Positions 37,405-46,487 are shown, counted from the stretch's first letter. The stretch is 64,000 bases of DNA from UBA1413 sp964650525 (GCA_964650525.1 CAZYUA010000020.1:20031-84030), one strand, 5' to 3'. The notes: generated by a model not told the origin, from the letters alone. Translations and numbers: made by a program.

Positions 37405-40400
37405 CTATTCCTGCCGGTCCTGAGTGATTCTTTCAACATAACTCCGGTACTTATCCTGGTAAAAATTGGTGAGATTCAAACTGTTGCGCTGTATGTTTTC
37501 AATGGTAATTTTCTTGTCCGGCGTTTTTTCAAACAATTTTGCAGGATTGCTGTAAAATTCCTCATCCGCCGTATTCGATTCCCTTTTGTTATCCAAATCC
37601 CTTTCTCTTTCTGATTTTTCCGCTTCCAGTAACCGGGTAAGAATTTCATGCTGCCGTTGAATCATCTGCTGGTTAATGTTCTTATTCATCAATTCCTTCC
37701 TGTTCCTTTCAAGTAGTTGATCAATTTGTTGCAGTTGTTTTCTGGCATCACTTCCAACGCTTCCGTTGTTCATCATTTCCCTGAGCATTTGCTGCATCAT
37801 TTCATGCTCCATAAGGGATTGACTGAATTCACGGCCCATATTTTTTCCGCTTTTCATCTGATCAATCATCTTTTGCAACTGATTTCTCAGGTTGTCTGAC
37901 TGGCTTTTTAGTTTTCCCATATTTCCCTTTTTGCCACTCTGGCAGTTTTCATCTCCCGGAGTTGCATTCGCCTGCTCCTCTTCCATGCTTCGCAGCGCTT
38001 CACTTAACAGTAGTGCCAGATTGTTGACGGAGGTTAAAGCCAATTGCTGGTGAGTGCCCGCCTGCGAGAAGAGGGCTTCGCCCATCAATTCTCCTGACCT
38101 GGACAAGCTCAATTCCAGGGCCATTAATTCGTTATTCACCACATTTCCAATTTGGGGTGCTCTGTTGGCCAAGGCATATAAACTATCTTTTACTACCTTA
38201 CTCTGAACTTCAAGTTTTCTCTGATCCCTGGTCAATAGTCTTAAAACCGGATCATTGGGAGGTACCGAGGAGGTCTCCACCAGAATTCTTTCCTGTTCAA
38301 AAGACAGAAAAACCAAATTGGTTAATATCTGCTGAAGGGTTTCTATGTTCTCTGCATTTTCCTGCATCCTGTTAGCATCGAGCATTTGCTTCATCGCAAA
38401 AGCCAGACTTTTTAGCATATCTGAGGTTTCCTTCATGCTCTTCGAGGAGTTCCGGGAATTCTTCTTGTCCAATTCTATTCCCGTATTATCCATATTTTTA
38501 AGTATTTCTCCTGTCTCATCCTCAAAATCATCCAATACCATCGGCTTTTTGAGCTTTGCATTTGCTTCGTTTAATTTCTTCAAATCTTCCCTGATCAACT
38601 CCGTTTCCTTTTTGTCCTTGTCTGTGAGCTCCCGCTGTAATGCAAAATTCTTGTCGTTAAGAATGTCTTCAGCACTTTTCTCCTGTCGCTGTTGCACTTC
38701 CTCCACCCGTTCTATCAGATTCTCTAAATCCTGTTCAATTTTCATCTTTCGCAACATTTCAAGGTTTCTGTCAAGCTGTTTTGACAGGTCATCCATAGAA
38801 ATATCCATCCTTTTATTCAGATCATTTAATTGGGAACTGTTGAATTTTTCTGCCAACTCTGCAAATTCTTCCAATAACTTCTTCAATTCATCAGTCATTA
38901 CATCATCCATCAACTCCTTTATCAACTCCTGTTTTTTCATCAAATCAGAGTTTTCCTGCTGAAAAGTGTTCTGTACATTATTGTAATTTTGATTCATCTT
39001 TTCAATCTTATCAAGCATTCGCTCAATATCGTTCTTCTTTTCCACAATGTCGTTTACCATTTGCGATTTTTCCCAATCGGTAAGCTTGCTGTTAAGATTT
39101 TTTATCTGCAGATCCTTGATATCTGATTTCAAATTATTGGCCAGTTCCTGACTCTCCCTTATCATGTTCTCTATATCCTCAAACTTTTTACCAACCATTT
39201 CATTGATTTCCTGCCTGCCGGGAAAAACCATAGAAAAGCTCTCCGATGTGGATGTTTTGGGATTGTTTACCTTATCGTTATCTGTAACTGAAAAATAATA
39301 GTGGAGGGTCTTATCTGTAACGTTAAAATCTTTAAAATCAACAGAATAATAAAATTCCTGATCAGTAAGATAGGGTACTACAGGTATAGAAAATGCAGAA
39401 TCCTCCTGATCAATGTTTACATGAAAATTCAGCCGGGTAAACCCATAATCATCCCGTATCTGCCCTTTGAAATAAAACCTTGTAAGTTTTACGGAATCTT
39501 GCACCTGAATCACTGATATTTCCGGAAAAAAATCCTCAATAACATCGATAGAAAAATTCATGATGTTTTCGAATTCGGTCTTTATATTTTTTACAAGTAT
39601 CCCATAAGTTTGTCTGGAATAAAAAAACTCTGAAACCGAAAATTTCTCTCTTCCCGTTTTTTCAGCCATCAGGCTTTTCTGTTGATCAACGAACAATTTC
39701 AGCGAATCGGTATCGTAACATTCAAAATTCCAGCTTACCTTACTTCCGGCAGGAATTCTCATGTCCCCGATATTCTCTGAAAGTCGCTTTTCCAAAGCAG
39801 TATAGGCAGGGGGTTCAACGATTATGGTAAAACTATTCACCACAGGCACAGGAATTACCTGTAAGAGGTATACTGATGAATTGTACTTCAAATCAGTAAG
39901 ATAAAATTCCACATCATTCAATACAGCAGAAAAATCAAACTCAAAAAATCCTTTTTCCTGTGGCTTCATCAAAAAATGATTTCCTCCGATATTGATGTAT
40001 AAAATACTGGGTATTTCGTCTCCTTCACATCTGGCTTGGAGTTTGAAATCGCTACCTTTCCTTACATTAAGCTCTTTATTATTAATAATATATAGAAATG
40101 GAGCCGGTTTAATATATTCCTGATTATAGTGAATGATTCTGTTTCCAGGTTCCAGAATAAAAGATTTGTCAATGAAGTACAAAATAAGAACAGAGCCAAA
40201 ACTCAGAACGAAGTATATAAAAAGCGTTTTCAGATTTTTCAGACTGATTGCATCAGAAAAATTGAAAAAATTCAGTTCCCTCACTTTCTGCGATACCGCA
40301 GCAGCCTGTATTGCTCCGGAATATTGCAGGTCGTTCATTTCATGCAATTCAATGGCATTAATGATTCTGTCTTTAACCTCCGGCATCATCGATTTAATGA

Positions 40401-40689
40401 TCGCTGATACTTTTCTGTTATCTAATAAACCCAGTATTCCTGATAATTGCAGAGCCGGATATAGTATAAATCGCAGAGAAGCAAGACCTAAAAATCCGAC
40501 AGAAGTAAGAAAACCAATCTTTCTCCATGCAGAGGGCATGAAAATTTTGTATTCCAAAAAATTCAAAACAAGATAAATAACTATAAATAAGATAGTAACG
40601 ACAATCAACCCCCGTAAAAAATCTATCAATAAATACTTTCTCCTGAATTTTTCTAACTTTGTTTCCAGTATGTTGAAATCATTACTCAT
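37405..40689 (-). CDS. DUF4175-type large membrane protein with long coiled coil
   Basis: Function unknown. 1094 residues. Three membrane helices lie in the first 180 residues (about 21-43, 58-80, 158-178), followed by a probable periplasmic region of beta-rich, Ig-like sequence (about 200-500), then some 500 residues of charged, Q/N/K/E-rich heptad-like coiled coil (for example EKKNDIERMLDKIEKMNQNY). The layout matches the DUF4175 family I know from Bacteroidota. It starts the operon with ybeY, mnmG, apt and uvrC, 92 bases before ybeY. The coding sequence is AT-richer than genes on both sides. A scaffold role in the envelope is a guess. Confidence 0.8.
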   Translation of the reverse strand: MSNDFNILETKLEKFRRKYLLIDFLRGLIVVTILFIVIYLVLNFLEYKIFMPSAWRKIGFLTSVGFLGLASLRFILYPALQLSGILGLLDNRKVSAIIKSMMPEVKDRIINAIELHEMNDLQYSGAIQAAAVSQKVRELNFFNFSDAISLKNLKTLFIYFVLSFGSVLILYFIDKSFILEPGNRIIHYNQEYIKPAPFLYIINNKELNVRKGSDFKLQARCEGDEIPSILYINIGGNHFLMKPQEKGFFEFDFSAVLNDVEFYLTDLKYNSSVYLLQVIPVPVVNSFTIIVEPPAYTALEKRLSENIGDMRIPAGSKVSWNFECYDTDSLKLFVDQQKSLMAEKTGREKFSVSEFFYSRQTYGILVKNIKTEFENIMNFSIDVIEDFFPEISVIQVQDSVKLTRFYFKGQIRDDYGFTRLNFHVNIDQEDSAFSIPVVPYLTDQEFYYSVDFKDFNVTDKTLHYYFSVTDNDKVNNPKTSTSESFSMVFPGRQEINEMVGKKFEDIENMIRESQELANNLKSDIKDLQIKNLNSKLTDWEKSQMVNDIVEKKNDIERMLDKIEKMNQNYNNVQNTFQQENSDLMKKQELIKELMDDVMTDELKKLLEEFAELAEKFNSSQLNDLNKRMDISMDDLSKQLDRNLEMLRKMKIEQDLENLIERVEEVQQRQEKSAEDILNDKNFALQRELTDKDKKETELIREDLKKLNEANAKLKKPMVLDDFEDETGEILKNMDNTGIELDKKNSRNSSKSMKETSDMLKSLAFAMKQMLDANRMQENAENIETLQQILTNLVFLSFEQERILVETSSVPPNDPVLRLLTRDQRKLEVQSKVVKDSLYALANRAPQIGNVVNNELMALELSLSRSGELMGEALFSQAGTHQQLALTSVNNLALLLSEALRSMEEEQANATPGDENCQSGKKGNMGKLKSQSDNLRNQLQKMIDQMKSGKNMGREFSQSLMEHEMMQQMLREMMNNGSVGSDARKQLQQIDQLLERNRKELMNKNINQQMIQRQHEILTRLLEAEKSERERDLDNKRESNTADEEFYSNPAKLFEKTPDKKITIENIQRNSLNLTNFYQDKYRSYVERITQDRQE

Positions 40690-41103
40690 ATTTTTATAAT
40701 TTACAATAATCCAATTAGATACAAGTTGAATCTATTCAGATAATCTGTTCAAAAATACCTCAAAAAAATGAATTTCTTTAAGCTGATTATTTTGCTTTTT
40801 CCCTGTTTATTTTTATAGAAAAATTTTTTATTTGATGCATTAAAATAAACACACCATTTTCTATCAATTAATAAACCTCTTTTCTTACTCCACTATCATT
40901 CATAAACATTTATCAACCATCGTATAAAATTTGTTAAATTCTATTATAAACCATTGATTATATGATAATTATCTATTGAGTTTTGTAATAATTATGGTTA
41001 TTAATTTGTTGATTGGTTGTGCGTAAAACTTGATTTATTTTTATTAACACTATTAACAGTGTAGTATCATACGCATAGTTTTATTTTATAAATAAAAAGA
41101 TAT
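40690..41103. other. Very AT-rich divergent intergenic region
   Basis: 414 bases between the leftward DUF4175 operon and the rightward receiver gene. Two 60-base lines that I counted (40921-41040) are 18 and 22 percent GC. Apart from a leftward -7 element at 40750-40757 nothing certain was found: no coding frame, no RNA gene, no clear DnaA boxes. It should contain both promoters. Confidence 0.5.
40750..40757 (-). promoter_or_regulatory. Promoter -7 element of the DUF4175-ybeY-mnmG-apt-uvrC operon
   Basis: Minus-strand TATTTTTG, an exact TAnnTTTG match, 60 bases before the DUF4175 start codon. No -33 match at the expected spacing; in such AT-rich DNA chance matches are likely. Confidence 0.35.
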
Positions 41104-41481
41104 ATGCATATACTGTTAGTGGAAGACAATGTTCTTAATCAGAAAATTTTGTCTTTCCATCTTAAAAAGAACAATTACAGTCTGGATTTGTCTGGTTCAG
41201 GTGAGGATGCAGTGGAAAAGTATGCACAGGAATGGTTCGAAGTCATCCTGATGGATTTGATGTTACCGGGAATGACAGGATATGAGACTTCCATGCGGAT
41301 CAGAATGATAGAGAAGGAAAAATACCAGAATAAGAAGACTTATATTATTGCTCTGACTGCCAACACATTGGATAATGAGATGGAACGATGTTTCCTGAGT
41401 GGGATGGATGGATATTTAACCAAACCTTTTGATATGGTAAAACTGGATCTTATCTTTGAAAGTTTACACATCGGTATGTAA
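41104..41481 (+). CDS. Stand-alone response regulator receiver domain (CheY-like)
   Basis: 125 residues consisting of one receiver domain and no output domain. Acidic pocket E7/D8, phosphoacceptor D51 in ILMDLMLPGMTGYE, the switch threonine T85 in ALTAN and K107 in YLTKPF. Sequence resembles receivers of hybrid kinases or phosphorelays. It is read 13 bases before ruvB, so the pair probably forms an operon, but no kinase lies nearby. Partner unknown. Confidence 0.92.
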   Translation: MHILLVEDNVLNQKILSFHLKKNNYSLDLSGSGEDAVEKYAQEWFEVILMDLMLPGMTGYETSMRIRMIEKEKYQNKKTYIIALTANTLDNEMERCFLSGMDGYLTKPFDMVKLDLIFESLHIGM

Positions 41482-41494
41482 TAAAGTGGCGGGG

Positions 41495-42517
41495 ATGGAA
41501 GATTTTTTTGACATCAGGAGTACAGGGTATTCTGAAAAGGATAAGGAGTTTGACAATCAGCTAAGGCCTGTGACCTTCAGTGAATTCAAAGGTCAAAATA
41601 AAGCAGTTGAAAATCTTAAAATTTTTGTCAAGGCAGCGAGATTAAGAGGAGAGTCGTTGGACCATGTCTTGCTGCATGGTCCACCCGGTCTTGGAAAAAC
41701 AACCTTATCAAGCATCATTGCTCACGAAATGGGGGTAAATATGAAAGTAACCTCAGGACCTGTTCTTGACAAGCCCGGAGATCTTGCTGGAATCCTAACC
41801 AACCTTGAACCCCGGGATCTCCTTTTTATCGACGAAATTCACCGTTTATCGCCGGTTGTGGAAGAGTATCTCTATTCTGCCATGGAAGATTACAAAATTG
41901 ATATACTCATTGATAAGGGTCCCGGTGCACGTTCTATCCAACTCGAATTAAATCCTTTTACCTTAGTGGGGGCCACTACCAGGTCAGGACTCCTTACAGC
42001 ACCTTTAAGGGCCCGGTTCGGAATCAAATTTCATCTGGAATATTATGATGTGGATGTTCTTACATCCATTGCCAGGCGATCTGCTGCAATATTAAATGTT
42101 ATTATTGAAGATTCTGCAGCCATTGAAATAGCTTCAAGAAGCCGGGGAACTCCCCGTATTGTCAATGCTCTGCTTCGAAGAGTCAGAGATTTTGCCCAGG
42201 TCAAAGGTTCAGGGAAAATTGACCTCGCTATTACCAGGTATGCCCTGGAAGCTCTGAATATTGATAAATACGGACTTGATGAAATGGATAACCGGATATT
42301 AATCACCATCATTGACAAATTCAAGGGAGGTCCGGTTGGCATATCCACCATTTCAACGGCTGTTGGAGAAGAAGCAGGAACAATTGAGGAAGTATACGAA
42401 CCTTACCTGATCAAGGAAGGTTTTATGAAGCGCACACCCCGGGGAAGAGAAGTTACGGATTTGGCTTATAAACACTTAGGTAAAAACAGATTAGGTGATT
42501 ACCCTACCCTGTTTTGA
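41495..42517 (+). CDS. ruvB: Holliday junction branch migration helicase RuvB
   Basis: AAA+ motor driving branch migration with RuvA. Walker A HGPPGLGKTTL, Walker B LLFIDEIHRL, sensor 1 VGATTRSG, LTAPLRARFG, and the C-terminal winged helix with RTPRGREVT. The frame extends 13 codons upstream into the receiver gene; ATG at 41495 (MEDFFDIRSTGYSEKD) leaves 13 bases after the receiver stop and gives 340 residues. ruvA and ruvC are not here. Confidence 0.97.
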   Translation: MEDFFDIRSTGYSEKDKEFDNQLRPVTFSEFKGQNKAVENLKIFVKAARLRGESLDHVLLHGPPGLGKTTLSSIIAHEMGVNMKVTSGPVLDKPGDLAGILTNLEPRDLLFIDEIHRLSPVVEEYLYSAMEDYKIDILIDKGPGARSIQLELNPFTLVGATTRSGLLTAPLRARFGIKFHLEYYDVDVLTSIARRSAAILNVIIEDSAAIEIASRSRGTPRIVNALLRRVRDFAQVKGSGKIDLAITRYALEALNIDKYGLDEMDNRILITIIDKFKGGPVGISTISTAVGEEAGTIEEVYEPYLIKEGFMKRTPRGREVTDLAYKHLGKNRLGDYPTLF

Positions 42518-42559
42518 TTTCCACTGTGCACATTGATCCCCGTAATAGTCCCGGGTATT

Positions 42560-43627
42560 TCAAAATTCCACCTGAATTTCGTACATCTTTGGCCACCGTT
42601 TGCCTGTGATCAGCAAATGGCCGGAAGACGGCAACAAAGCAATTCCGTTCAGTACGTCTATCCCGGCAGATTGATTGGCATCCATAATCCCCAATATTCC
42701 GCGCAGATCAAGGTAACCTATTATCGTTCCCTTTTGCGGATCAATGTGTACAATTCTATCGGTTGTCCATACATTGGCCCAAAGGGTGCCGTTGTCATAT
42801 TCCAGTTCGTTTAAAAATTGGAATACTCTTTCATTATCTGCTACCTGGACTTTTTTTTGTACCGAAAAATCATCCGGACTCATCCACGTCAATGTTCCGG
42901 TACCATCGCTCATAATCAGACTCTTTCCATCATTGGTTAATCCCCATCCTTCTTCCGGAAGAAACCGGAAACTGTCCACTAATGCAAAATCCGAACGGTT
43001 ATAAACAAATCCAATTCTGTTTTTATAGGTCAGCTGAAAAATTCTGTCGCCCATTACCGTTATGCCTTCACCAAAATATGCGTCATCCAGACCAACCCGG
43101 TTCAGAATTTTCCCGGCAGACAGGTCGAGCCTGTATAGAGCCGATTTACCGTGTTCGCCCGTTCCTTCATACAAGAACCCGTCACGGTATTCCAGCCCCT
43201 GGGTAAAAAAGTCTGGAGAATGATCATATTCCCTTATCAATTTGTAAGAATATTGTTTTGGCCTTATATCAGACAAAACAGTGAAATTCCTTAAACGGGA
43301 AGAAGAAATCCCATCGTTGTTTTCTGCAACGACCTTCAGGGTATTGATACCGGTTTCTTCCAGAGAGGCAATAACCATATGGAATTCGGCTTCAGTACCC
43401 GATGCCAGCAATGTATTGTTTAAATAGACATCTGTTTTTTTCAATGCCCCCCGCTTGGTTTTTGTCAAAACATGGACGGTTACCGACTGTCCCAACGAAA
43501 AATTCTTTTGTTCCGGTTCCAGGGTTATTAGAGAAACCGGTTTCCTTGAACTTTCCGTTTTACCGTGGCACGACACGACAACCGTTACCAGAAATAAAAC
43601 ATAAACCAGTGGCGATGACATTTTCAC
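42560..43627 (-). CDS. Glutaminyl-peptide cyclotransferase (glutamine cyclotransferase family), lipoprotein
   Basis: Converts N-terminal glutamine to pyroglutamate in exported proteins. Signal peptide with lipobox VVSC at residue 20, an Ig-like N-terminal region (about 30-120), then the five-bladed beta-propeller with the family motifs FTQGLEY, EGTG, YFGEGI, WGLTNDG, NELEY, WANVW, NGIA and LITGKRWP. Start is GTG at 43627 or ATG at 43621; the GTG lies within a 100-base repeat shared with ubiX. 355 residues. Confidence 0.9.
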   Translation of the reverse strand: MKMSSPLVYVLFLVTVVVSCHGKTESSRKPVSLITLEPEQKNFSLGQSVTVHVLTKTKRGALKKTDVYLNNTLLASGTEAEFHMVIASLEETGINTLKVVAENNDGISSSRLRNFTVLSDIRPKQYSYKLIREYDHSPDFFTQGLEYRDGFLYEGTGEHGKSALYRLDLSAGKILNRVGLDDAYFGEGITVMGDRIFQLTYKNRIGFVYNRSDFALVDSFRFLPEEGWGLTNDGKSLIMSDGTGTLTWMSPDDFSVQKKVQVADNERVFQFLNELEYDNGTLWANVWTTDRIVHIDPQKGTIIGYLDLRGILGIMDANQSAGIDVLNGIALLPSSGHLLITGKRWPKMYEIQVEF

Positions 43628-43720
43628 TCGTATATATTTATATTAATGTTCATATATTCAATCATATGTAGTTGAATGGTTCATTCAGCTTTTCATTTCC
43701 GTGTAACTCGCATGGGAAAT
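43621..43720. repeat. Interspersed 100-base repeat, copy A
   Basis: Aligned without gaps to 59269-59368, 88 of 100 bases are identical; the ends (TTTTCACTCG and TTTCATTTCCGTGTAACTCG) are the best conserved. It holds a near-perfect small palindrome TGAATG-GTT-CATTCA. In both copies the repeat ends at the start of a leftward gene, giving GAGTGAAAA with GTG as start codon. No open frame or transposase inside. Confidence 0.85.
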
Positions 43721-44157
43721 AGATTCATCAACTTTTGTACCTGCGCACCGAAGTGCTTCGGCACACAAGTGTGGCTGGCTCGCCATGCTCGTTTCACTCG
43801 TATGTATTTACGTTTAAAAAACAATCCAAGTACAGGATAAAAATATATATAATTATTTGATTATTATAAACTTACATATAAGTTGTTTATAACAATATGT
43901 CCAATAATTAAAATTAGTCAATGACATTCAATTAGTCAGAATAATATTACCACGGCAATTTCCGACCATGAATCTCTATGACAAAAGCAAAATTAACTTT
44001 TTATCATCACCCTTACCCGGATTCTTCAGTGAAAAGATGAACCGGGCACGAATAATGTTCTTTGGCTTAATATCAGCGCTTTATGCAAAGTACAGTCTGT
44101 TTGTTTTGAGAAAGAGGAATAACCAACGGTTTCATTCTCCGGTTATCGATTGAATTC
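43721..44157. other. Intergenic region with hairpin and AT-rich part
   Basis: Between the repeat and the flippase promoter. It holds a short perfect palindrome CCGAAG-TG-CTTCGG (43748-43761), a partial second copy of the repeat end (43792-43810), and then about 350 bases of AT-rich sequence with no supported gene. A 61-codon frame at 43968-44153 is not believed. Confidence 0.5.
43792..43810. repeat. Partial copy of the interspersed repeat end
   Basis: TTTCACTCGTATGTATTTA matches 18 of 19 bases at the start-codon-proximal end of copy A (43622-43640), 170 bases away in the same orientation. The rest of the unit is not present here. Confidence 0.65.
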
Positions 44158-44165
44158 TATCTTTG
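44158..44165 (+). promoter_or_regulatory. Promoter -7 element of the flippase gene
   Basis: TATCTTTG, exact match to TAnnTTTG, 15 bases before the chosen GTG start at 44181. It overlaps the alternative TTG start at 44163, which argues against that start. Confidence 0.45.
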
Positions 44166-44180
44166 CTGAAAAAACCGAAA

Positions 44181-45668
44181 GTGAACCCTTTTCGTAAAAT
44201 AGTGGGTGATACTGCGATTTACGGGGTAAGCAGCATTGTCGGCCGCTTTTTGAACTGGTGGTTGGTTCCATATCATACCGGTATTTTCAACCCGGAGGAG
44301 TATGGAATTGTCAGCAATTTGTATTCTTATGTGGCTTTTGCCCTTATTATGCTGACCTATGGCCTGGAAACAGGTTTTTTCCGGTTTGCCAGCAAGAAGG
44401 AAGATGCCGACAGGGTCTATTCTACTTCCATGATCTCCCTTTTTTCAACCACTTTGCTCTTTCTGGTTGTGGTTGGTGTTTTTAAAAATGACATAGCCTC
44501 AGCCATTCAGTATGGAAACCATCCGGAATACCTGTGGTGGCTGGCTCTGACAGTCGCGATCGATGCTTTTACGGCCATTCCTTTTGCGCGGCTGCGGCTC
44601 CAAAACCGACCCGTGAAATTTGCTGCAATTAAAATGGTGAATATCGCCCTTAATATCGGGTTCAACCTCTTTTTTCTCTCAGTTTGTCCCTGGTTACAAA
44701 AAAACTATCCCGGCTTGCCGACAGAAATACTATACCATCCCGGCCTGGGGGTAGGATATGTGTTTGTAGCAAACCTCCTGGCTTCTGTCTCTACCCTTCT
44801 CTTATTAAGCCGTGAAATTCTTACTGTAAAACTGAAATTTGAAAAAAAACTTCTTTTTCAAATACTTTCTTACTCATTTCCCATCCTGGTTATCGGATTG
44901 GCTGGCATGATCAACCAGAATATCGACAAAATTCTGATTCCCTTTTTAATCCCGGAAGATCAAAATCCAATGTTCCAGCTGGGAATTTACGGCGCAAATT
45001 ATAAACTCGCTGTCCTGATGAATATGTTTATTCAGGCTTTCCGGTATGCTTTCGAGCCGTTTTTCTTTTCCCGGGGTTCTTCCGGATCCAAAGAGGACCC
45101 CGGAATCTATGCCATCGTTATGAAGTATTTTATTATCTCAGGAATCATTATTTTCCTGGGAATGATCCTGTATCTGGATATTATAAAGTTTTTAATCGAT
45201 AGTAAATATCATGAAGGCCTGAAAGTTGTCCCCCTAATTTTACTTGCCGAATTGTTTTTCGGTGTCTTTTTCAGTGCGTCTATCTGGTTTAAGCTAAAGG
45301 ATAAGACCTGGTACGGAGCAGCCATTGCTCTGGTCGGGGCATTCATTACCCTGGTACTGAATATCCTCCTGATACCTGTATTCGGCTATATGGGCTCTGC
45401 CTTTGCAGTACTTTCCTGTTTCTTCGTTATGATGGTCATTAATTTCTTCTGGGGTCAGAAATACTATCCAATTCCTTACGACCTGAAAAGAATCGGATTC
45501 CATTTTCTGACAGGAACCCTGGTTTTCATTGCTTCCCTTTTTACTTCCGGGCTGGAACCTTCCCTGAAATATACCCTCAACACATTTTTGATCGGGGCTT
45601 TCCTTTTTCTGTTGTATAAAGCGGAGAAAAAAGAGCTTATAACAATATTTACCGAAGAAAAAGGATAA
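44181..45668 (+). CDS. Polysaccharide biosynthesis flippase (Wzx/MOP superfamily)
   Basis: Inner membrane protein of about 495 residues with 12-14 hydrophobic helices, of the MOP superfamily that flips lipid-linked oligosaccharides. Typical opening GDTAIYGVSSIVGRFLNWWLVPYHT and GIFNPEEYGIVSNLYSYVAF. GTG at 44181 (MNPFRKIVGD) is preferred; TTG at 44163 would fall in the -7 element. No glycosyltransferases are nearby, so it is not part of a capsule locus; the cargo could be peptidoglycan, O-antigen or other glycan precursor. Confidence 0.87.
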   Translation: MNPFRKIVGDTAIYGVSSIVGRFLNWWLVPYHTGIFNPEEYGIVSNLYSYVAFALIMLTYGLETGFFRFASKKEDADRVYSTSMISLFSTTLLFLVVVGVFKNDIASAIQYGNHPEYLWWLALTVAIDAFTAIPFARLRLQNRPVKFAAIKMVNIALNIGFNLFFLSVCPWLQKNYPGLPTEILYHPGLGVGYVFVANLLASVSTLLLLSREILTVKLKFEKKLLFQILSYSFPILVIGLAGMINQNIDKILIPFLIPEDQNPMFQLGIYGANYKLAVLMNMFIQAFRYAFEPFFFSRGSSGSKEDPGIYAIVMKYFIISGIIIFLGMILYLDIIKFLIDSKYHEGLKVVPLILLAELFFGVFFSASIWFKLKDKTWYGAAIALVGAFITLVLNILLIPVFGYMGSAFAVLSCFFVMMVINFFWGQKYYPIPYDLKRIGFHFLTGTLVFIASLFTSGLEPSLKYTLNTFLIGAFLFLLYKAEKKELITIFTEEKG

Positions 45669-45683
45669 AAAAGTAAAATATAT

Positions 45684-45691
45684 TAATTTTG
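45684..45691 (+). promoter_or_regulatory. Possible promoter -7 element of rpiB
   Basis: TAATTTTG, exact TAnnTTTG match, 62 bases before the rpiB start in AT-rich DNA. No -33 match. Confidence 0.35.
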
Positions 45692-45753
45692 CTTTATCTT
45701 TATTAAAAAGATATCGGATACTACCTGTGGTTTTAATGTAATCACTGCTGATC

Positions 45754-46206
45754 ATGAAAAATTCCGTTGTTGCTTTGGCTTGCGATCATGCGGGTTTTGC
45801 ACGAAAACAAGCTGTGATCCGATATTTTGACAAATCTGGAATTGCTTATGCCGACCTGGGTTGCTACTCGGACGAAAGTTGCGATTATCCCGACTATGCC
45901 CATTCCATTGCCGGGGCCATCAGTAAAGGGCAATACACCGTAGGCGTCACTTTTTGCGGAACAGGCCAGGGCATCAGTATCACTGCGAATAAGCACCAGG
46001 CTATCCGGTCGGCGGTTTGTTGGAATGAAGCGATTGCCAGGTTGGCAAGACAACACAACGATGCCAATATATGCGCCATTCCGGGCAGATTTGTCACCGA
46101 CCAGGAAGCTATTGACATCGTCACGGTATTTTTGGAAACCTCATTCGAGGGAGGGCGCCATCAGCGGAGAGTGGATAAAATCCCGTTAAACACGATCTGT
46201 GACTGA
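45754..46206 (+). CDS. rpiB: Ribose-5-phosphate isomerase B (RpiB/LacAB family)
   Basis: Interconverts ribose 5-phosphate and ribulose 5-phosphate. Seen: ALACDHAGF near the N-terminus, the catalytic cysteine in FCGTGQGISITANKH, and AICAIPGRFVTDQEAIDIVTVFL. 150 residues. The active-site loop reads CGTGQGIS rather than the common CGSGNGMS, a mild variant. A possible small gene overlaps its end by 8 bases. Confidence 0.93.
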   Translation: MKNSVVALACDHAGFARKQAVIRYFDKSGIAYADLGCYSDESCDYPDYAHSIAGAISKGQYTVGVTFCGTGQGISITANKHQAIRSAVCWNEAIARLARQHNDANICAIPGRFVTDQEAIDIVTVFLETSFEGGRHQRRVDKIPLNTICD

Positions 46207-46483
46207 CAGAAATAAAATATTCATCAGGGATTCCGAAAGGGCATTTGACCTGAAAAATCGTGCCATTCCCGATACCAACAGGTCAATGTACATGGAAGTT
46301 TACAGGCAAGGGGCTAAAAGAGCTTCCCCTTTTCCCGGGGCCGGAGAATATGTTTTCGACATAAAAACCGATGCCTTGGTGCATCTTGCCGATTCCCTGG
46401 AGGATGATGAGAATAAAATTACTGCCAGGGGAAAATTTGCCACCAAATCCTTTAATCAAAACAGAATAACCATCAATCATTAG
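46199..46483 (+). CDS. Possible small hypothetical protein between rpiB and an Rrf2 gene
   Basis: 94 residues if started at GTG 46199, about 63-65 if started at ATG 46286 or 46292. No family recognised. It is charged and has no signal or membrane segment. In favour: it overlaps rpiB by 8 bases, ends 4 bases before the next gene on the same strand and fills an otherwise empty gap. Against: no recognisable domain. Treat as tentative. Confidence 0.35.
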   Translation: MTDRNKIFIRDSERAFDLKNRAIPDTNRSMYMEVYRQGAKRASPFPGAGEYVFDIKTDALVHLADSLEDDENKITARGKFATKSFNQNRITINH

Positions 46484-46487
46484 TAAT

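Noticed and set aside
38345..38962. Serine/phenylalanine-rich frame antisense to the coiled coil of the DUF4175 gene
   Set aside because: Its composition is what the complement of K/E-rich codons gives; it is not a gene.
40690..41103. Replication origin in the AT-rich gap
   Set aside because: No DnaA box cluster and no dnaA nearby; AT content alone is not enough.
43968..44153. 61-codon frame upstream of the flippase
   Set aside because: No recognised features, AT-rich gap, no partner; most likely random.
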